This document shows, piece by piece, positions 1 through 8,015 of a stretch of DNA of 16,111 nt. The notes below the pieces were generated by a model that made no database searches, was not told the DNA's origin, and was given only the letters and a program-made list of their open reading frames with translations. Position numbers and translations under genes: made by a program. Source of the stretch: Flammeovirgaceae bacterium (GTDB taxonomy: Bacteria > Bacteroidota > Bacteroidia > Cytophagales > Cyclobacteriaceae). Position 1 is the stretch's first letter; each line of letters begins with the position of its first letter. The stretch spans positions 1 to 16,111 of the forward strand of contig CANGUI010000011.1 in NCBI GenBank assembly GCA_947457025.1, read 5' to 3'.

Positions 1-412
1 AAGAACCGAGGTTGACAGCCACGGGGGTGCGTTCGATTTCTTGAAAAAAGTCTGCAAGCGGATGCTTCGAAAACCCGTCCTGCCCCACGATAATGGTGGT
101 GATGCCCTGACTGGTGCATGCCTGCATTCCACGTAACTGAAACATACCCCAGGTGTGGTGGCTGTGGGTATCGATGAAGCCCGGGGCCACCGCTAGTCCG
201 CTGGCTTCAATAACCGTATCGGCAGTAGCGTTTGCCAGATTACCAACTTGCGCAATCAGATTTTCCCGGAGCCCGACATCTGCTGTGATGGCCGGCGCTC
301 CTGTACCATCATAAAGGGTAGCCTGCCGAATAATGACGTGGAAATGGGGTTGTGTACACGTGGTGAACAGGAACGCGAGCGCAAACAGGAGGAGGTACCG
401 GATCATAGGCAT
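1..412 (-). CDS. Exported amidohydrolase, D-aminoacylase-like (N-terminal part, cut by window edge)
   Basis: Reading the minus strand from an ATG at 412 (a second in-frame ATG lies at 406) gives about 137 codons open to the window edge; the C-terminal part is outside. The protein starts with a hydrophobic signal (IRYLLLFALAFLF) followed by TTC, a loose lipobox, so it is probably a lipoprotein or a periplasmic protein. Next come a small beta region (VIIRQATLYDGTGAP) and the metal-binding strand APGFIDTHSHH, whose HxH is typical of the amidohydrolase superfamily, then QGITTIIVGQDG, which resembles the G(V/I)TT-VVG stretch of N-acyl-D-amino-acid deacylases. That family hydrolyses N-acyl-D-amino acids; the actual substrate cannot be told from the visible third. 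The gene is divergent from uvrA and shares a 162-base intergenic region with it. The superfamily is fairly sure, the subfamily less so. Confidence 0.8.
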   Translation of the reverse strand, partial: MPMIRYLLLFALAFLFTTCTQPHFHVIIRQATLYDGTGAPAITADVGLRENLIAQVGNLANATADTVIEASGLAVAPGFIDTHSHHTWGMFQLRGMQACTSQGITTIIVGQDGFSKHPLADFFQEIERTPVAVNLGS

Positions 413-560
413 TGTTGGTCGAATATCGGTTATTTTCTGACATGCAGGTTGCGGGTGCTGAGCGAAACCTGGGATCGGCTGCGGCGCGTGTGAACTGATT
501 GGATTGGTTCGGCACCAGGCTAAAGGGCGCCAGGCACCTATGAGAGTGTCGGGCTTCCAT

Positions 561-568
561 TATCTTTG
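561..568 (+). promoter_or_regulatory. Bacteroidota -7 promoter box for uvrA
   Basis: TATCTTTG fits the Bacteroidota -7 consensus TAnnTTTG exactly and ends six bases before the chosen uvrA ATG. The -33 element is poor: TATG at 539-542, 18 bases upstream, is the nearest candidate. With initiation normally a few bases after this box, the transcript would have almost no leader. The box overlaps an in-frame TTG at 566, which argues against that TTG being the start codon. Confidence 0.55.
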
Positions 569-574
569 CGCTGT

Positions 575-3433
575 ATGGCCGAAAAAAGTGCTGCCCGTGC
601 GAGTGATCCAACAGGGCATGAGGAGATAGAGATTATTGGCGCTCGGGAGCATAATCTGAAAAACGTTTCGCTTTCTATCCCACGAAACAAACTGGTTGTG
701 ATTACCGGCATCAGCGGCAGTGGCAAGTCATCACTGGCCTTCGACACGATTTACGCAGAAGGGCAGCGCCGGTATATGGAGAGCTTTTCAGCTTATGCGC
801 GCAGTTTCATCGGCAATCTTGAGCGCCCGGATGTTGACAAAATTAATGGGTTAAGCCCCGTTATTTCGATTGAGCAAAAAACCACGTCACGCAATCCACG
901 CTCAACCGTAGGAACCGTCACGGAAATCTATGATTTCTTCCGTCTGCTGTTTGCGCGCGCGGGCGAAGCGTTTTCTTACCTGTCGGGAGAAAAAATGGTA
1001 CGCCAATCGGAAGAACAAATCCTGCAAACAATCTTCCGCCAACATGGAGGCCAGCGGCTCACGTTGCTGGCTCCGGTGGTTAAAGGGCGAAAAGGACACT
1101 ACCGGGAACTGTTTGTACAAATCCGTAAGCAGGGCTACAGTAAAGTGCGCGTGGACGGTGAATTGAAAGATCTTGTAGCCAAGATGCAGGTTGATCGGTT
1201 TAAAATACACGACATCGAAGTTGTGATTGACCGGATTGTGGCCGATGAAAAAGACCGCCCACGCATCAGCCAGTCGGTAAACCGTGCCCTGAAGGAAGGC
1301 AAGGGGGTGATGATGGTGTTGACCGCCGGTGGCACCGTGCAGCATTTCTCAAAATTCCTCATGGACCCCAAAACCGGGCTGTCGTACGATGAGCCGGCAC
1401 CAAATTTATTTTCTTTTAATTCGCCCTACGGAGCCTGTCCGGTTTGCGCTGGTTTGGGAACCATAGATGAAATAACGGAGCAGTCGATTATACCGGATAA
1501 GAAACTCAGTGTAAGCCGGGGCGGCATTTTGCCACTGGGAGAATACCGTGACATCTGGATTTTCAAGAAGATCGAAGCCATCCTGAAGCGCAACAAACAT
1601 TCGCTCAGCACACCTATTCGGGAAATTCCGAAGGAGGTATTGAAAGTGCTGCTGTACGGCGATGAGGTACCCGTGGCCGTAGCGTCGGTGAAGTATCCCG
1701 GAACAGCATGGAACACACAGTTTGAGGGCATTATCACGTACCTGCAAAAGCAACGCGAGGAAGGAACCGATGCGATCCGAAAATGGGTGGATGAGTTTAC
1801 CGTAACCCGGACATGTCCGGAATGCGGTGGCACCCGGCTTAAAAAAGAAGCGCTTCATTTCAGGCTCGACAACAAGAACATTGCCGAACTGGCAGAGATG
1901 GACATACAAACCCTGAAGCAGTGGCTGACGCATCTTGAAGACCGGCTGTCCGACAAGCAGCGTGTCATCGCGACGGAGGTATTGAAGGAAATCCGGAAAC
2001 GAGTGGGCTTTTTGCTGGATGTTGGACTGGATTACCTGCATCTCAACCGGCCGCTGCGCACCCTGAGCGGCGGGGAGGCCCAGCGCATCCGGCTCGCTAC
2101 GCAAATCGGCACCCAATTGGTGGGGGTATTGTATATCCTGGACGAGCCCAGCATTGGCCTGCATGCCCGCGATAATGCCCGGCTCATCAAGGCTTTACAG
2201 GATCTGCGCGATTTAGGCAATACGGTCCTGGTAGTAGAGCACGATAAGGAAATGATGCTCGAATCCGACTACCTGATCGATATGGGGCCGGGTGCCGGGC
2301 GTCATGGCGGCACAGTAGTGGCAGCTGGTGTTCCCCGAGTCTTCATCAACAACAACAGCGTCACAGCCGGCTATCTCACCGGGCGTATTCAGATTCCCCT
2401 CCGGCCAGAACGTAGAAAAGGGAGCGGCACGCAACTGCTCTTGCTCGGTGCCACTGGCAACAACCTCCAGAACGTTGATCTGACGCTACCGCTTGGGTGT
2501 TTTACCTGCATCACCGGTGTGAGTGGCAGTGGCAAGAGTACGCTGATTCACGAGACACTTTTCCCCATCCTGAATAAGCACTTCTTTCGGGCCCATGCCG
2601 AACCGATGCCATACAAAAAGATCGATGGGTTGAAGCACATCGATAAGGTGATCGAGGTGGACCAAACTCCCATCGGGCGCACTCCACGGTCAAATCCCGC
2701 CACGTACACCAGTGTGTTCACCGACATCCGTGACCTTTTCACGCAGCTGCCCGAGGCCAAGATCAGGGGTTATAAAACCGGGCGTTTTTCCTTCAATGTA
2801 AGAGGTGGACGTTGTGAGACATGCGAGGGAGCCGGACTCCGGCACATTGAAATGGAGTTTCTGCCAGACGTTTATGTGCCGTGCGAGACCTGCAAAGGCA
2901 AGCGCTACAACCGCGAAACCCTGGAAGTTCGTTTCAAAGGCAAATCCATCAGTGATGTTTTAGACATGACTGTGGAAGAGGCCGTTGCATTCTTTGAACA
3001 TCAGCCCCGGATCTTGCGTAAAATTCAAACCCTCCACGAAGTGGGTCTCGGCTACATCTCGCTGGGGCAGCATGCCACCACCCTCAGCGGCGGCGAGGCC
3101 CAACGCGTAAAGCTGGCCACCGAGCTCAGCAAACGAGACACCGGCAAAACGCTCTACATTCTGGATGAACCCACTACCGGGCTTCACTTTCAGGATATTT
3201 CCCACCTGCTGGATGTTCTTCAGAAACTTGTAGACAAAGGGAACACCGTGCTGGTGATTGAGCACAACATGGATGTGATCAAGTCAGCCGATTTTCTGGT
3301 TGACCTGGGGCCCGAGGGTGGGGCTCAGGGAGGGCGCGTTGTGGCAACGGGCACGCCCGAAGAGGTGGCCAAAAACCCGGCCAGCTTTACGGGCCGTTTT
3401 TTACAAGCGGAGTTGCGTCAGGCAAAAGCCTGA
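575..3433 (+). CDS. uvrA: UvrA, excinuclease ABC damage-recognition ATPase
   Basis: UvrA is the DNA-damage sensor of nucleotide excision repair; it dimerises, loads UvrB on lesions and acts in the cytoplasm. The 952-residue product has the normal length and two ABC cassettes. Walker A GISGSGKS lies at about 45-52 and ABC signature LSGGEAQR near 497, followed by [10 protein letters not shown]. The second Walker A GVSGSGKS is near 648 and the second signature near 837, followed by [10 protein letters not shown]. Zinc ligands are visible as CPVC and CPEC in the first half, and as CETC (from about 747) with a later CETC, just after the FNVRGGRC stretch and before [10 protein letters not shown]. 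The segment after LFARAGEA lacks the cysteines often seen there and reads FSYLSGEKM, a form I associate with Bacteroidota. I chose the ATG at 575 over an in-frame TTG at 566 because the latter sits in the promoter box. A second UvrA paralogue elsewhere in the genome is possible. Confidence 0.96.
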   Translation: MAEKSAARASDPTGHEEIEIIGAREHNLKNVSLSIPRNKLVVITGISGSGKSSLAFDTIYAEGQRRYMESFSAYARSFIGNLERPDVDKINGLSPVISIEQKTTSRNPRSTVGTVTEIYDFFRLLFARAGEAFSYLSGEKMVRQSEEQILQTIFRQHGGQRLTLLAPVVKGRKGHYRELFVQIRKQGYSKVRVDGELKDLVAKMQVDRFKIHDIEVVIDRIVADEKDRPRISQSVNRALKEGKGVMMVLTAGGTVQHFSKFLMDPKTGLSYDEPAPNLFSFNSPYGACPVCAGLGTIDEITEQSIIPDKKLSVSRGGILPLGEYRDIWIFKKIEAILKRNKHSLSTPIREIPKEVLKVLLYGDEVPVAVASVKYPGTAWNTQFEGIITYLQKQREEGTDAIRKWVDEFTVTRTCPECGGTRLKKEALHFRLDNKNIAELAEMDIQTLKQWLTHLEDRLSDKQRVIATEVLKEIRKRVGFLLDVGLDYLHLNRPLRTLSGGEAQRIRLATQIGTQLVGVLYILDEPSIGLHARDNARLIKALQDLRDLGNTVLVVEHDKEMMLESDYLIDMGPGAGRHGGTVVAAGVPRVFINNNSVTAGYLTGRIQIPLRPERRKGSGTQLLLLGATGNNLQNVDLTLPLGCFTCITGVSGSGKSTLIHETLFPILNKHFFRAHAEPMPYKKIDGLKHIDKVIEVDQTPIGRTPRSNPATYTSVFTDIRDLFTQLPEAKIRGYKTGRFSFNVRGGRCETCEGAGLRHIEMEFLPDVYVPCETCKGKRYNRETLEVRFKGKSISDVLDMTVEEAVAFFEHQPRILRKIQTLHEVGLGYISLGQHATTLSGGEAQRVKLATELSKRDTGKTLYILDEPTTGLHFQDISHLLDVLQKLVDKGNTVLVIEHNMDVIKSADFLVDLGPEGGAQGGRVVATGTPEEVAKNPASFTGRFLQAELRQAKA

Positions 3434-3442
3434 GTACTTTTG
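3413..3442 (+). promoter_or_regulatory. Promoter of the LytS-LytTR operon (TTG-19-TACTTTTG)
   Basis: A -33 TTG at 3413-3415 and a perfect -7 box TACTTTTG at 3435-3442 are separated by 19 bases, matching the Bacteroidota housekeeping promoter. The -33 element lies in the last codons of uvrA and the -7 box begins one base after the uvrA stop codon. The kinase ATG starts only four bases after the box, so initiation at the usual distance would fall on or next to the A of the ATG. Confidence 0.65.
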
Positions 3443-3446
3443 CCAC

Positions 3447-4508
3447 ATGGTTAATAAGGTTCGCCTGTATTGGAGTCTGCAGTTGGGCGGTTGGGCCTTG
3501 TATGCCATCATTCAGGTAGGCTTCAGCCTGTTTACTTCAGGTAATGCAGAGCGTAGTTTGTTTCTGGCAATCGAAGCCGTGCTGTGCCTGTTGATCACAC
3601 ATGCCTATCGGCACCTCATCGTTAAAGCACGCTGGATGAATCTGAGCCTCCGCGGACTCATTCCGCGTGTGCTGGCCAGCACGGTGGTGCTGGGTCTTTT
3701 GCTCTATTTCTTACGCCTGCTCGTCTCTATGCCATTGGGCTTGTTCAACGGGCGCGTAGCATTCAATCCGGTCAATATTCTTGGCCTGTCGGCCACATTC
3801 ATGGTTATCTTTTTCCTGTGGACGGTATTTTACTTTTTATACCATTATTTCGAAAGCTATAACAAGTCGCTGAAGCTGGAAGCCTCGCTGAAAGAAACAG
3901 AATTGAACATCCTGAAGTCGCAGCTTAATCCGCACTTCATATTCAATGCGTTAAACAGTATACGGGCGCTGGTGGATGAAAATCCAACGAAGGCTAAACT
4001 TGCCATCAACCAGCTTTCCAACATCCTGCGCAACTCGTTGGCTAAGGAAAAAAAAGGGCTAACGTCGTTTTCGGATGAACTTACGCTTGTACGCGATTAC
4101 CTCGGGCTAGAGATGATCCGGTTCGAAGAACGATTGCGGGTAGAGCTCGAAATTGATCCCGAGTCGAATGACTTTCTGGTTCCCCCCATGATGGTGCAAA
4201 CGCTGGTGGAGAACGGCATCAAGCACGGGATTTCCAAACTTACTTCCGGCGGATTAATCCGACTTCAGACGAAAGTGGAAGACGACTACCTGAAGATCCA
4301 CATCCGCAACAGCGGCCGGTTCATCGTACACGAAAAAATGCCCGACAGCGGGTTAGGCCTTGAAAACACCCGCCATCGTCTGAAACTGATTTACGGAGAC
4401 GAAGCGTCGCTGAAGATTATCACAGAAAGCGATAATTTTGTCGTCACCGAAATTACCATCCCGCACGTATACGCAATAAAAAAGCATGAAAGCACTGATC
4501 GTAGATGA
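3447..4508 (+). CDS. LytS/YehU-type membrane sensor histidine kinase
   Basis: This is the sensor of a two-component system: an inner-membrane kinase that passes phosphate to the response regulator encoded next to it. The 353-residue protein has four predicted membrane helices (about 8-27, 38-56, 72-95, 110-133), a short coiled linker, and then a His_kinase (PF06580-type) domain. Its box SQLNPHFIFNALNSI has phospho-acceptor His163. The ATP-binding part has an N box around N256 (LVENGIKHG) and a glycine box at 302-306 (GLGLEN). No extracytoplasmic sensor domain is seen, so any signal is probably sensed in or near the membrane. The open frame runs upstream into uvrA, but that extension is unrelated to kinases; MVNKVRLYW at 3447 directly follows a promoter box. 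It overlaps the regulator gene by 23 bases, implying coupled translation. The signal is unknown. Confidence 0.93.
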   Translation: MVNKVRLYWSLQLGGWALYAIIQVGFSLFTSGNAERSLFLAIEAVLCLLITHAYRHLIVKARWMNLSLRGLIPRVLASTVVLGLLLYFLRLLVSMPLGLFNGRVAFNPVNILGLSATFMVIFFLWTVFYFLYHYFESYNKSLKLEASLKETELNILKSQLNPHFIFNALNSIRALVDENPTKAKLAINQLSNILRNSLAKEKKGLTSFSDELTLVRDYLGLEMIRFEERLRVELEIDPESNDFLVPPMMVQTLVENGIKHGISKLTSGGLIRLQTKVEDDYLKIHIRNSGRFIVHEKMPDSGLGLENTRHRLKLIYGDEASLKIITESDNFVVTEITIPHVYAIKKHESTDRR

Positions 4509-5202
4509 TGAACGCCTGGCGCGCAAGGAACTCATGAAGTTACTGGAGGAACACTCATCCATTGAGGTGGTGGGTGAGGCCGCCAACGCCGATGAAGCCG
4601 AGAAAATGATTGAGGAGTTGAACCCCGAACTGTTGTTTCTGGACATCCAGATGCCGGGGCGTACGGGGTTCCAGTTGCTGGAGTCGCTCGACTCTGCCCC
4701 CCTGGTGATCTTCACCACCGCGTATGATGAGTTCGCGATCAAAGCCTTTGAAGTAAATGCCTTAGACTATCTGCTGAAGCCCATCACCGCTGAACGGCTG
4801 GCCGAAGCAGTGCACAAAGTGCAGGATAAAGAACGCAGCCGGAGTGGCCGCAGCCTGGGAAATAAACTCGGCCTCGAGGATCAGGTCTTCGTCAAAGACG
4901 GTGAAAAGTGTTGGTTTGTCAGCCTAGCCAACATCCGCCTGTTTGAATCAGACGGCAATTATATTAAAGTCTTTTTCGACAATAACCGGCCGATGATTCA
5001 CAAGTCGCTTAATGCGCTGGATGAGCGCCTGGATGAGCGGGCATTCTTTCGGGCCAGCCGCAAGCACATTGTTAACCTGAGTTGGGTGGAGGGCATAGAG
5101 CCCTGGTTTAACGGGGGGCTGATGGTACGTTTACGAGGCGGCGATAAAGTAGAGGTCAGCCGCAGGCAGGCTGCCAAGTTTAAGGACATGATGAGTCTGT
5201 AA
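4486..5202 (+). CDS. LytTR-family response regulator
   Basis: This is the DNA-binding partner of the upstream kinase. The 238-residue protein has an N-terminal receiver domain (about 1-120) with the acidic pair D7-D8, phospho-acceptor D53 in FLDIQMPG, T78 in FTTAYDEFA and K98 in LLKP. A LytTR DNA-binding domain follows at about 130-235, with the typical stretch FESDGNYIKVFF, the turn FFRASRKHIVNLSWV and the C-terminal VEVSRRQAAKFK. LytTR proteins bind paired short direct repeats upstream of target promoters; I found no convincing pair in this window, so the targets are probably elsewhere. The start ATG lies inside the kinase gene (23-base overlap). No intrinsic terminator is visible in the 102 bases before the convergent neighbour. 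Confidence 0.95.
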   Translation: MKALIVDDERLARKELMKLLEEHSSIEVVGEAANADEAEKMIEELNPELLFLDIQMPGRTGFQLLESLDSAPLVIFTTAYDEFAIKAFEVNALDYLLKPITAERLAEAVHKVQDKERSRSGRSLGNKLGLEDQVFVKDGEKCWFVSLANIRLFESDGNYIKVFFDNNRPMIHKSLNALDERLDERAFFRASRKHIVNLSWVEGIEPWFNGGLMVRLRGGDKVEVSRRQAAKFKDMMSL

Positions 5203-5304
5203 GACTGCCGGGGCCGCTGCGGTACGATAGTAAGCAGGATGGCTTGTGATCGTGTTTCTGCTGATTTTAATGTAAGAGTCCGGCTGTTCGTATCTGAATA
5301 GTCG

Positions 5305-5670
5305 TTACCGAAGCACCATTTCCACCAGTTCTTTTTCCACGTTCCAGTCTTTGGCAAGTCGAATCATTGCGGTTGCCTCCATTTCGGTGACATAGCCCTT
5401 CAGGTTGTTCGATTGCCATACCATCTGGATCAATTCCACACGCTTCTCTTTCTCGTAGTCGCCAATAACTTCATTGAGGTATGTTCGTGCCCGGTCGAAT
5501 GCGGTGATATAGTCTTTTGCCACAAACTCCAGGGCCCATTTCAATTCCGCGGCTGCGTCTAGCCGCTTGGAGGTCTCATCCAGGTCCACCCGTTCGGGCT
5601 CGTCAAGGCCGTGGTAATAGTAGATGACTGCCTTGAGCAGCAGGTAAACGCGCTTTTCCTGTTCCGTCAT
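5305..5670 (-). CDS. Conserved hypothetical helical protein, possibly TerB-like
   Basis: A 121-residue, highly charged protein, predicted almost entirely alpha-helical, with no signal peptide or membrane segment, so it is probably cytoplasmic. It starts MTEQEKRVYLLLKAVIYYYHGLDEPE and ends with TEMEATAMIRLAKDWNVEKELVEMVL. The spacing of a short acidic turn followed by E-x-x-x-I-x-x-L-A and a final helix recalls the TerB/DjlA-like all-helical fold, but this is only a resemblance by eye. It lies 10 bases after hemW on the same strand, so the two are probably co-transcribed. No function can be assigned. The open frame, the tight spacing and the normal Bacteroidota-like composition support a real gene. 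Confidence 0.72.
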   Translation of the reverse strand: MTEQEKRVYLLLKAVIYYYHGLDEPERVDLDETSKRLDAAAELKWALEFVAKDYITAFDRARTYLNEVIGDYEKEKRVELIQMVWQSNNLKGYVTEMEATAMIRLAKDWNVEKELVEMVLR

Positions 5671-5680
5671 AAATGGAAAG

Positions 5681-6841
5681 TTAAAACGATTTTTTCAACT
5701 CTGCCAACTCTGCGTCGTCAATAAAGAGATCGGTTGCAATCTGGTCGGCTACGAGTTTGCCCTTTCGGGTGAGGGCGATGTGTTTTTCCTGCCACATCAA
5801 CCAACCCGAATCCTCCAGACGCCGCAGGAGTGCCCTCCGGCGGTCCACCAAATCGAAACCGAATTGGAACTTGAGTATCGAGGGGTCAACACCCCAACGG
5901 GTCCGCAAGCCGGTATAGATTATCTCATTGATCCGTTCAGCGTCATTTAACACTTCAAGGGTAAACGGCACTACTCCCTGCGCGATCGACTGGATATACA
6001 GTGCATTGTTCGCAATATTGTGCTGGCGTGTCTGGCCACGAAATGAATGGGCACTGGGCCCCAGACCGAGATACGATACTCCCCTCCAGTAGGCCGAGTT
6101 GTGCCGTGAGATAAACCCAGGTCGGCAGAAATTCGAGATTTCATAGTGTTCGTAGCCGGCTTTATCAAGTTCAGCCATCAGATACTCGAACTGTTGAGCG
6201 ACAGACTCATCATCGGCAGGTATCAGTTTTTTCATTTTGTGCCAATGACCAAACACCGTTTTTTCCTCGAGGGTGAGCGCATAAGCGGAGAGATGCTCTG
6301 GTTGCAGGCGTAGTGCGCGGGCAATGTCTGCCTGCCAGGCGCTCAGCGGCTTGTCTGGAATGCCATAGATCAGGTCAAGGCTGATGTTGTCGAAGCCGGC
6401 GTGCCGCGCCTGCTCAACACGCTGAAACGCTTCGGATGCCGAGTGCGAGCGGTTGAAAAAACGCAAGGTATCGTCCTGAAAGGACTGAATCCCGATGCTG
6501 AGCCGATTAATGCCGGCTTCCCGGAAACGGGCCAGGGGGCCAGTCTGTAGATCATCGGGGTTGGCTTCCAGCGTCACCTCCGCGTTGGTTGTAATCCGGA
6601 ATGTGGAATGCAACGTTCGCAGGATCTGGTCAAGTTCCTCCGGCGGAAGTAGGCTTGGGGTTCCGCCGCCGAAGTAAACCGTCTCCACCGTTTCATTGCC
6701 CAGGAAGTCTCGCTGCAACCGAATTTCTTCCTGAACGGCATCTACAAATCGGGACCGTAAATCCTGTTGGGTAGAAAAATGAAAATCGCAATAGTGGCAA
6801 GCCTGCCTGCAAAAGGGAATGTGTATGTAAATGCCGGCCAT
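5681..6841 (-). CDS. hemW: HemW, radical SAM heme chaperone (HemN-like)
   Basis: HemW binds heme and a 4Fe-4S cluster and is thought to deliver heme to respiratory proteins; older annotations call it oxygen-independent coproporphyrinogen III oxidase. The 386-residue product has the family's usual length. The radical SAM cluster motif CxxxCxxC is at C11, C15 and C18 (IPFCRQACHYCDF), followed by VYFGGGTPS near 56-63, EANPDD near 92-97 and SIGIQSFQ near 115-122. The heme-binding signature HNxxYW is present as HNSAYW at 247-252, and the protein lacks the extra N-terminal region of true HemN; together these support HemW. A C-terminal winged-helix-like segment follows (RRLEDSGWLMWQ, ALTRKGKLVAD). 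The start MAGIYIHIPFC is in the expected place. It is divergent from the DUF4271 gene and followed by a small hypothetical gene after 10 bases. Confidence 0.95.
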   Translation of the reverse strand: MAGIYIHIPFCRQACHYCDFHFSTQQDLRSRFVDAVQEEIRLQRDFLGNETVETVYFGGGTPSLLPPEELDQILRTLHSTFRITTNAEVTLEANPDDLQTGPLARFREAGINRLSIGIQSFQDDTLRFFNRSHSASEAFQRVEQARHAGFDNISLDLIYGIPDKPLSAWQADIARALRLQPEHLSAYALTLEEKTVFGHWHKMKKLIPADDESVAQQFEYLMAELDKAGYEHYEISNFCRPGFISRHNSAYWRGVSYLGLGPSAHSFRGQTRQHNIANNALYIQSIAQGVVPFTLEVLNDAERINEIIYTGLRTRWGVDPSILKFQFGFDLVDRRRALLRRLEDSGWLMWQEKHIALTRKGKLVADQIATDLFIDDAELAELKKSF

Positions 6842-6923
6842 TTTGCGGCAAGTTAGCGGATCAGCCAGATTCTGTCGGCTGGGCTATCGTAAATAGCGAT
6901 CTGTGTCGGATATTTACTGCCGC

Positions 6924-8000
6924 ATGTTGCGTATCATTCTCGTGTTCCTTCTTGCCACCCGTTTCGCCGGTGCCGCCGGTGCTGTCGCAGATACTGTGGT
7001 AACGTGGCACCCCGTGTGGCATACCTTGAGCGAGGGGAAGTTGATGATTGAACCCAACTGGCACAAGCGCACCCTGGGTTACTTCGCGCCCCCGTCTGCT
7101 CCGCACGCGCGCTTGTTGATTCACTCGCGCGGTCCGTTTACACTTTGGGTGAATCAGATTCAGATTTCATCAGCGGTTAACGACGTCACATTGTCGCTTG
7201 ATTCACTTCGGGCGCAATTTGACGGTGAATGGTGGTTGGGGGTACACTCCCGCGAACGCCTGGCGGATGTCTGGATGACCCTGCAACTACCGGCAGACCA
7301 GATTACCCGGCCTTTTCTGGAGCCGTTGCCCTCGCACGACGTCGCGAACTTCGTCATCATCGTTTCGTTAGTGCTCATCGCCGTAGGCATCCGTCTTTGG
7401 CGTAGTTCTCCCACTTTGTTCTATGCCTACTTCAATATCTTCCGATTGGTAAGCACCCGCGAGCGCGATGAAACTCAGCGGATGCGAATTACCTCCAGCC
7501 AAAACATCCTGTTCTATTTTTTTCTGGGCGCCTGGCTCGCGTTTTTGGTGGTTCTGCTGTTTGCTACAGATCCAACAGCCTCCCTGCCACTGTTCTTCCC
7601 CACCACCCGTTTTATCGGGCTGCTGCTCAACTGGTTGCTGCTGACGACTTTTGTTGTCATCTTAATTTTTTCAAAGTATGCGGTGCAAACGTTTTTTTCG
7701 CGCATCTACGCTGTATTCGATCAATCACCTGATCAGTTTTTCACCTTCGTTCGGGTATGTTTTCTGGTGTCAGCCCTCCTTACGATTTGGCTGTTGGGTA
7801 GCTATTTTCTCGGCATTTCGATGCCATCGTCATTCGCCATAGCTGTTTTGGTGCTACTGGGCTCTTCCCTTCTCAGCATTGCCTTTATGCAAATCCGTTT
7901 CCTGAAGGGCACCCCATTCCGGTTGTTCCACATATTTTCCTACCTTTGCCTTACCGAAGTGATTCCCTTAGTCATCACTTTCCGATTATTGTATTATTAG
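6924..8000 (+). CDS. DUF4271 family membrane protein
   Basis: This 358-residue protein has an N-terminal signal-like segment (MLRIILVFLLATRFAGA), a periplasmic beta-rich part at about 22-135 with several tryptophans, and then six predicted membrane helices (about 139-157, 197-214, 230-250, 272-293, 300-320, 338-356). The C-terminal membrane part resembles the DUF4271 family, found in Bacteroidota next to a hemD-like gene, as here. Function is unknown; I infer an inner-membrane role possibly linked to the downstream HemD-like or secretion genes. The frame also allows a GTG start at 6903, but the ATG at 6924 places the hydrophobic segment at the extreme N-terminus as expected for a signal peptide. 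It is separated from the hemD-like gene by 15 bases, so the two are likely one operon. Confidence 0.72.
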   Translation: MLRIILVFLLATRFAGAAGAVADTVVTWHPVWHTLSEGKLMIEPNWHKRTLGYFAPPSAPHARLLIHSRGPFTLWVNQIQISSAVNDVTLSLDSLRAQFDGEWWLGVHSRERLADVWMTLQLPADQITRPFLEPLPSHDVANFVIIVSLVLIAVGIRLWRSSPTLFYAYFNIFRLVSTRERDETQRMRITSSQNILFYFFLGAWLAFLVVLLFATDPTASLPLFFPTTRFIGLLLNWLLLTTFVVILIFSKYAVQTFFSRIYAVFDQSPDQFFTFVRVCFLVSALLTIWLLGSYFLGISMPSSFAIAVLVLLGSSLLSIAFMQIRFLKGTPFRLFHIFSYLCLTEVIPLVITFRLLYY

Positions 8001-8015
8001 GCGAAGCGTGTTGAT

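Noticed and set aside
1406..2164. Long open frame (252 codons) on the minus strand opposite uvrA
   Set aside because: It lies entirely within the clearly coding uvrA frame and shows no recognisable domain or composition of a real protein; it is a shadow frame.
3300..3446. N-terminal extension of the kinase into uvrA
   Set aside because: The extra 49 residues are arginine- and proline-rich, overlap uvrA coding sequence, and lie upstream of the promoter box; the ATG at 3447 fits better.
5203..5304. Shared terminator between the LytTR gene and the convergent hypothetical gene
   Set aside because: A GC-rich patch near 5205-5222 forms only very short pairings and no T run follows on either strand.
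6842..6870. Promoter for hemW (TAACTTGC on the minus strand)
   Set aside because: Only six of eight bases fit the -7 consensus and no -33 element is at the right distance.
6889..6917. 7-bp inverted repeat GTAAATA / TATTTAC between hemW and the DUF4271 gene
   Set aside because: Arms this short are expected by chance fairly often in a gap of this size, and there is no second supporting signal.
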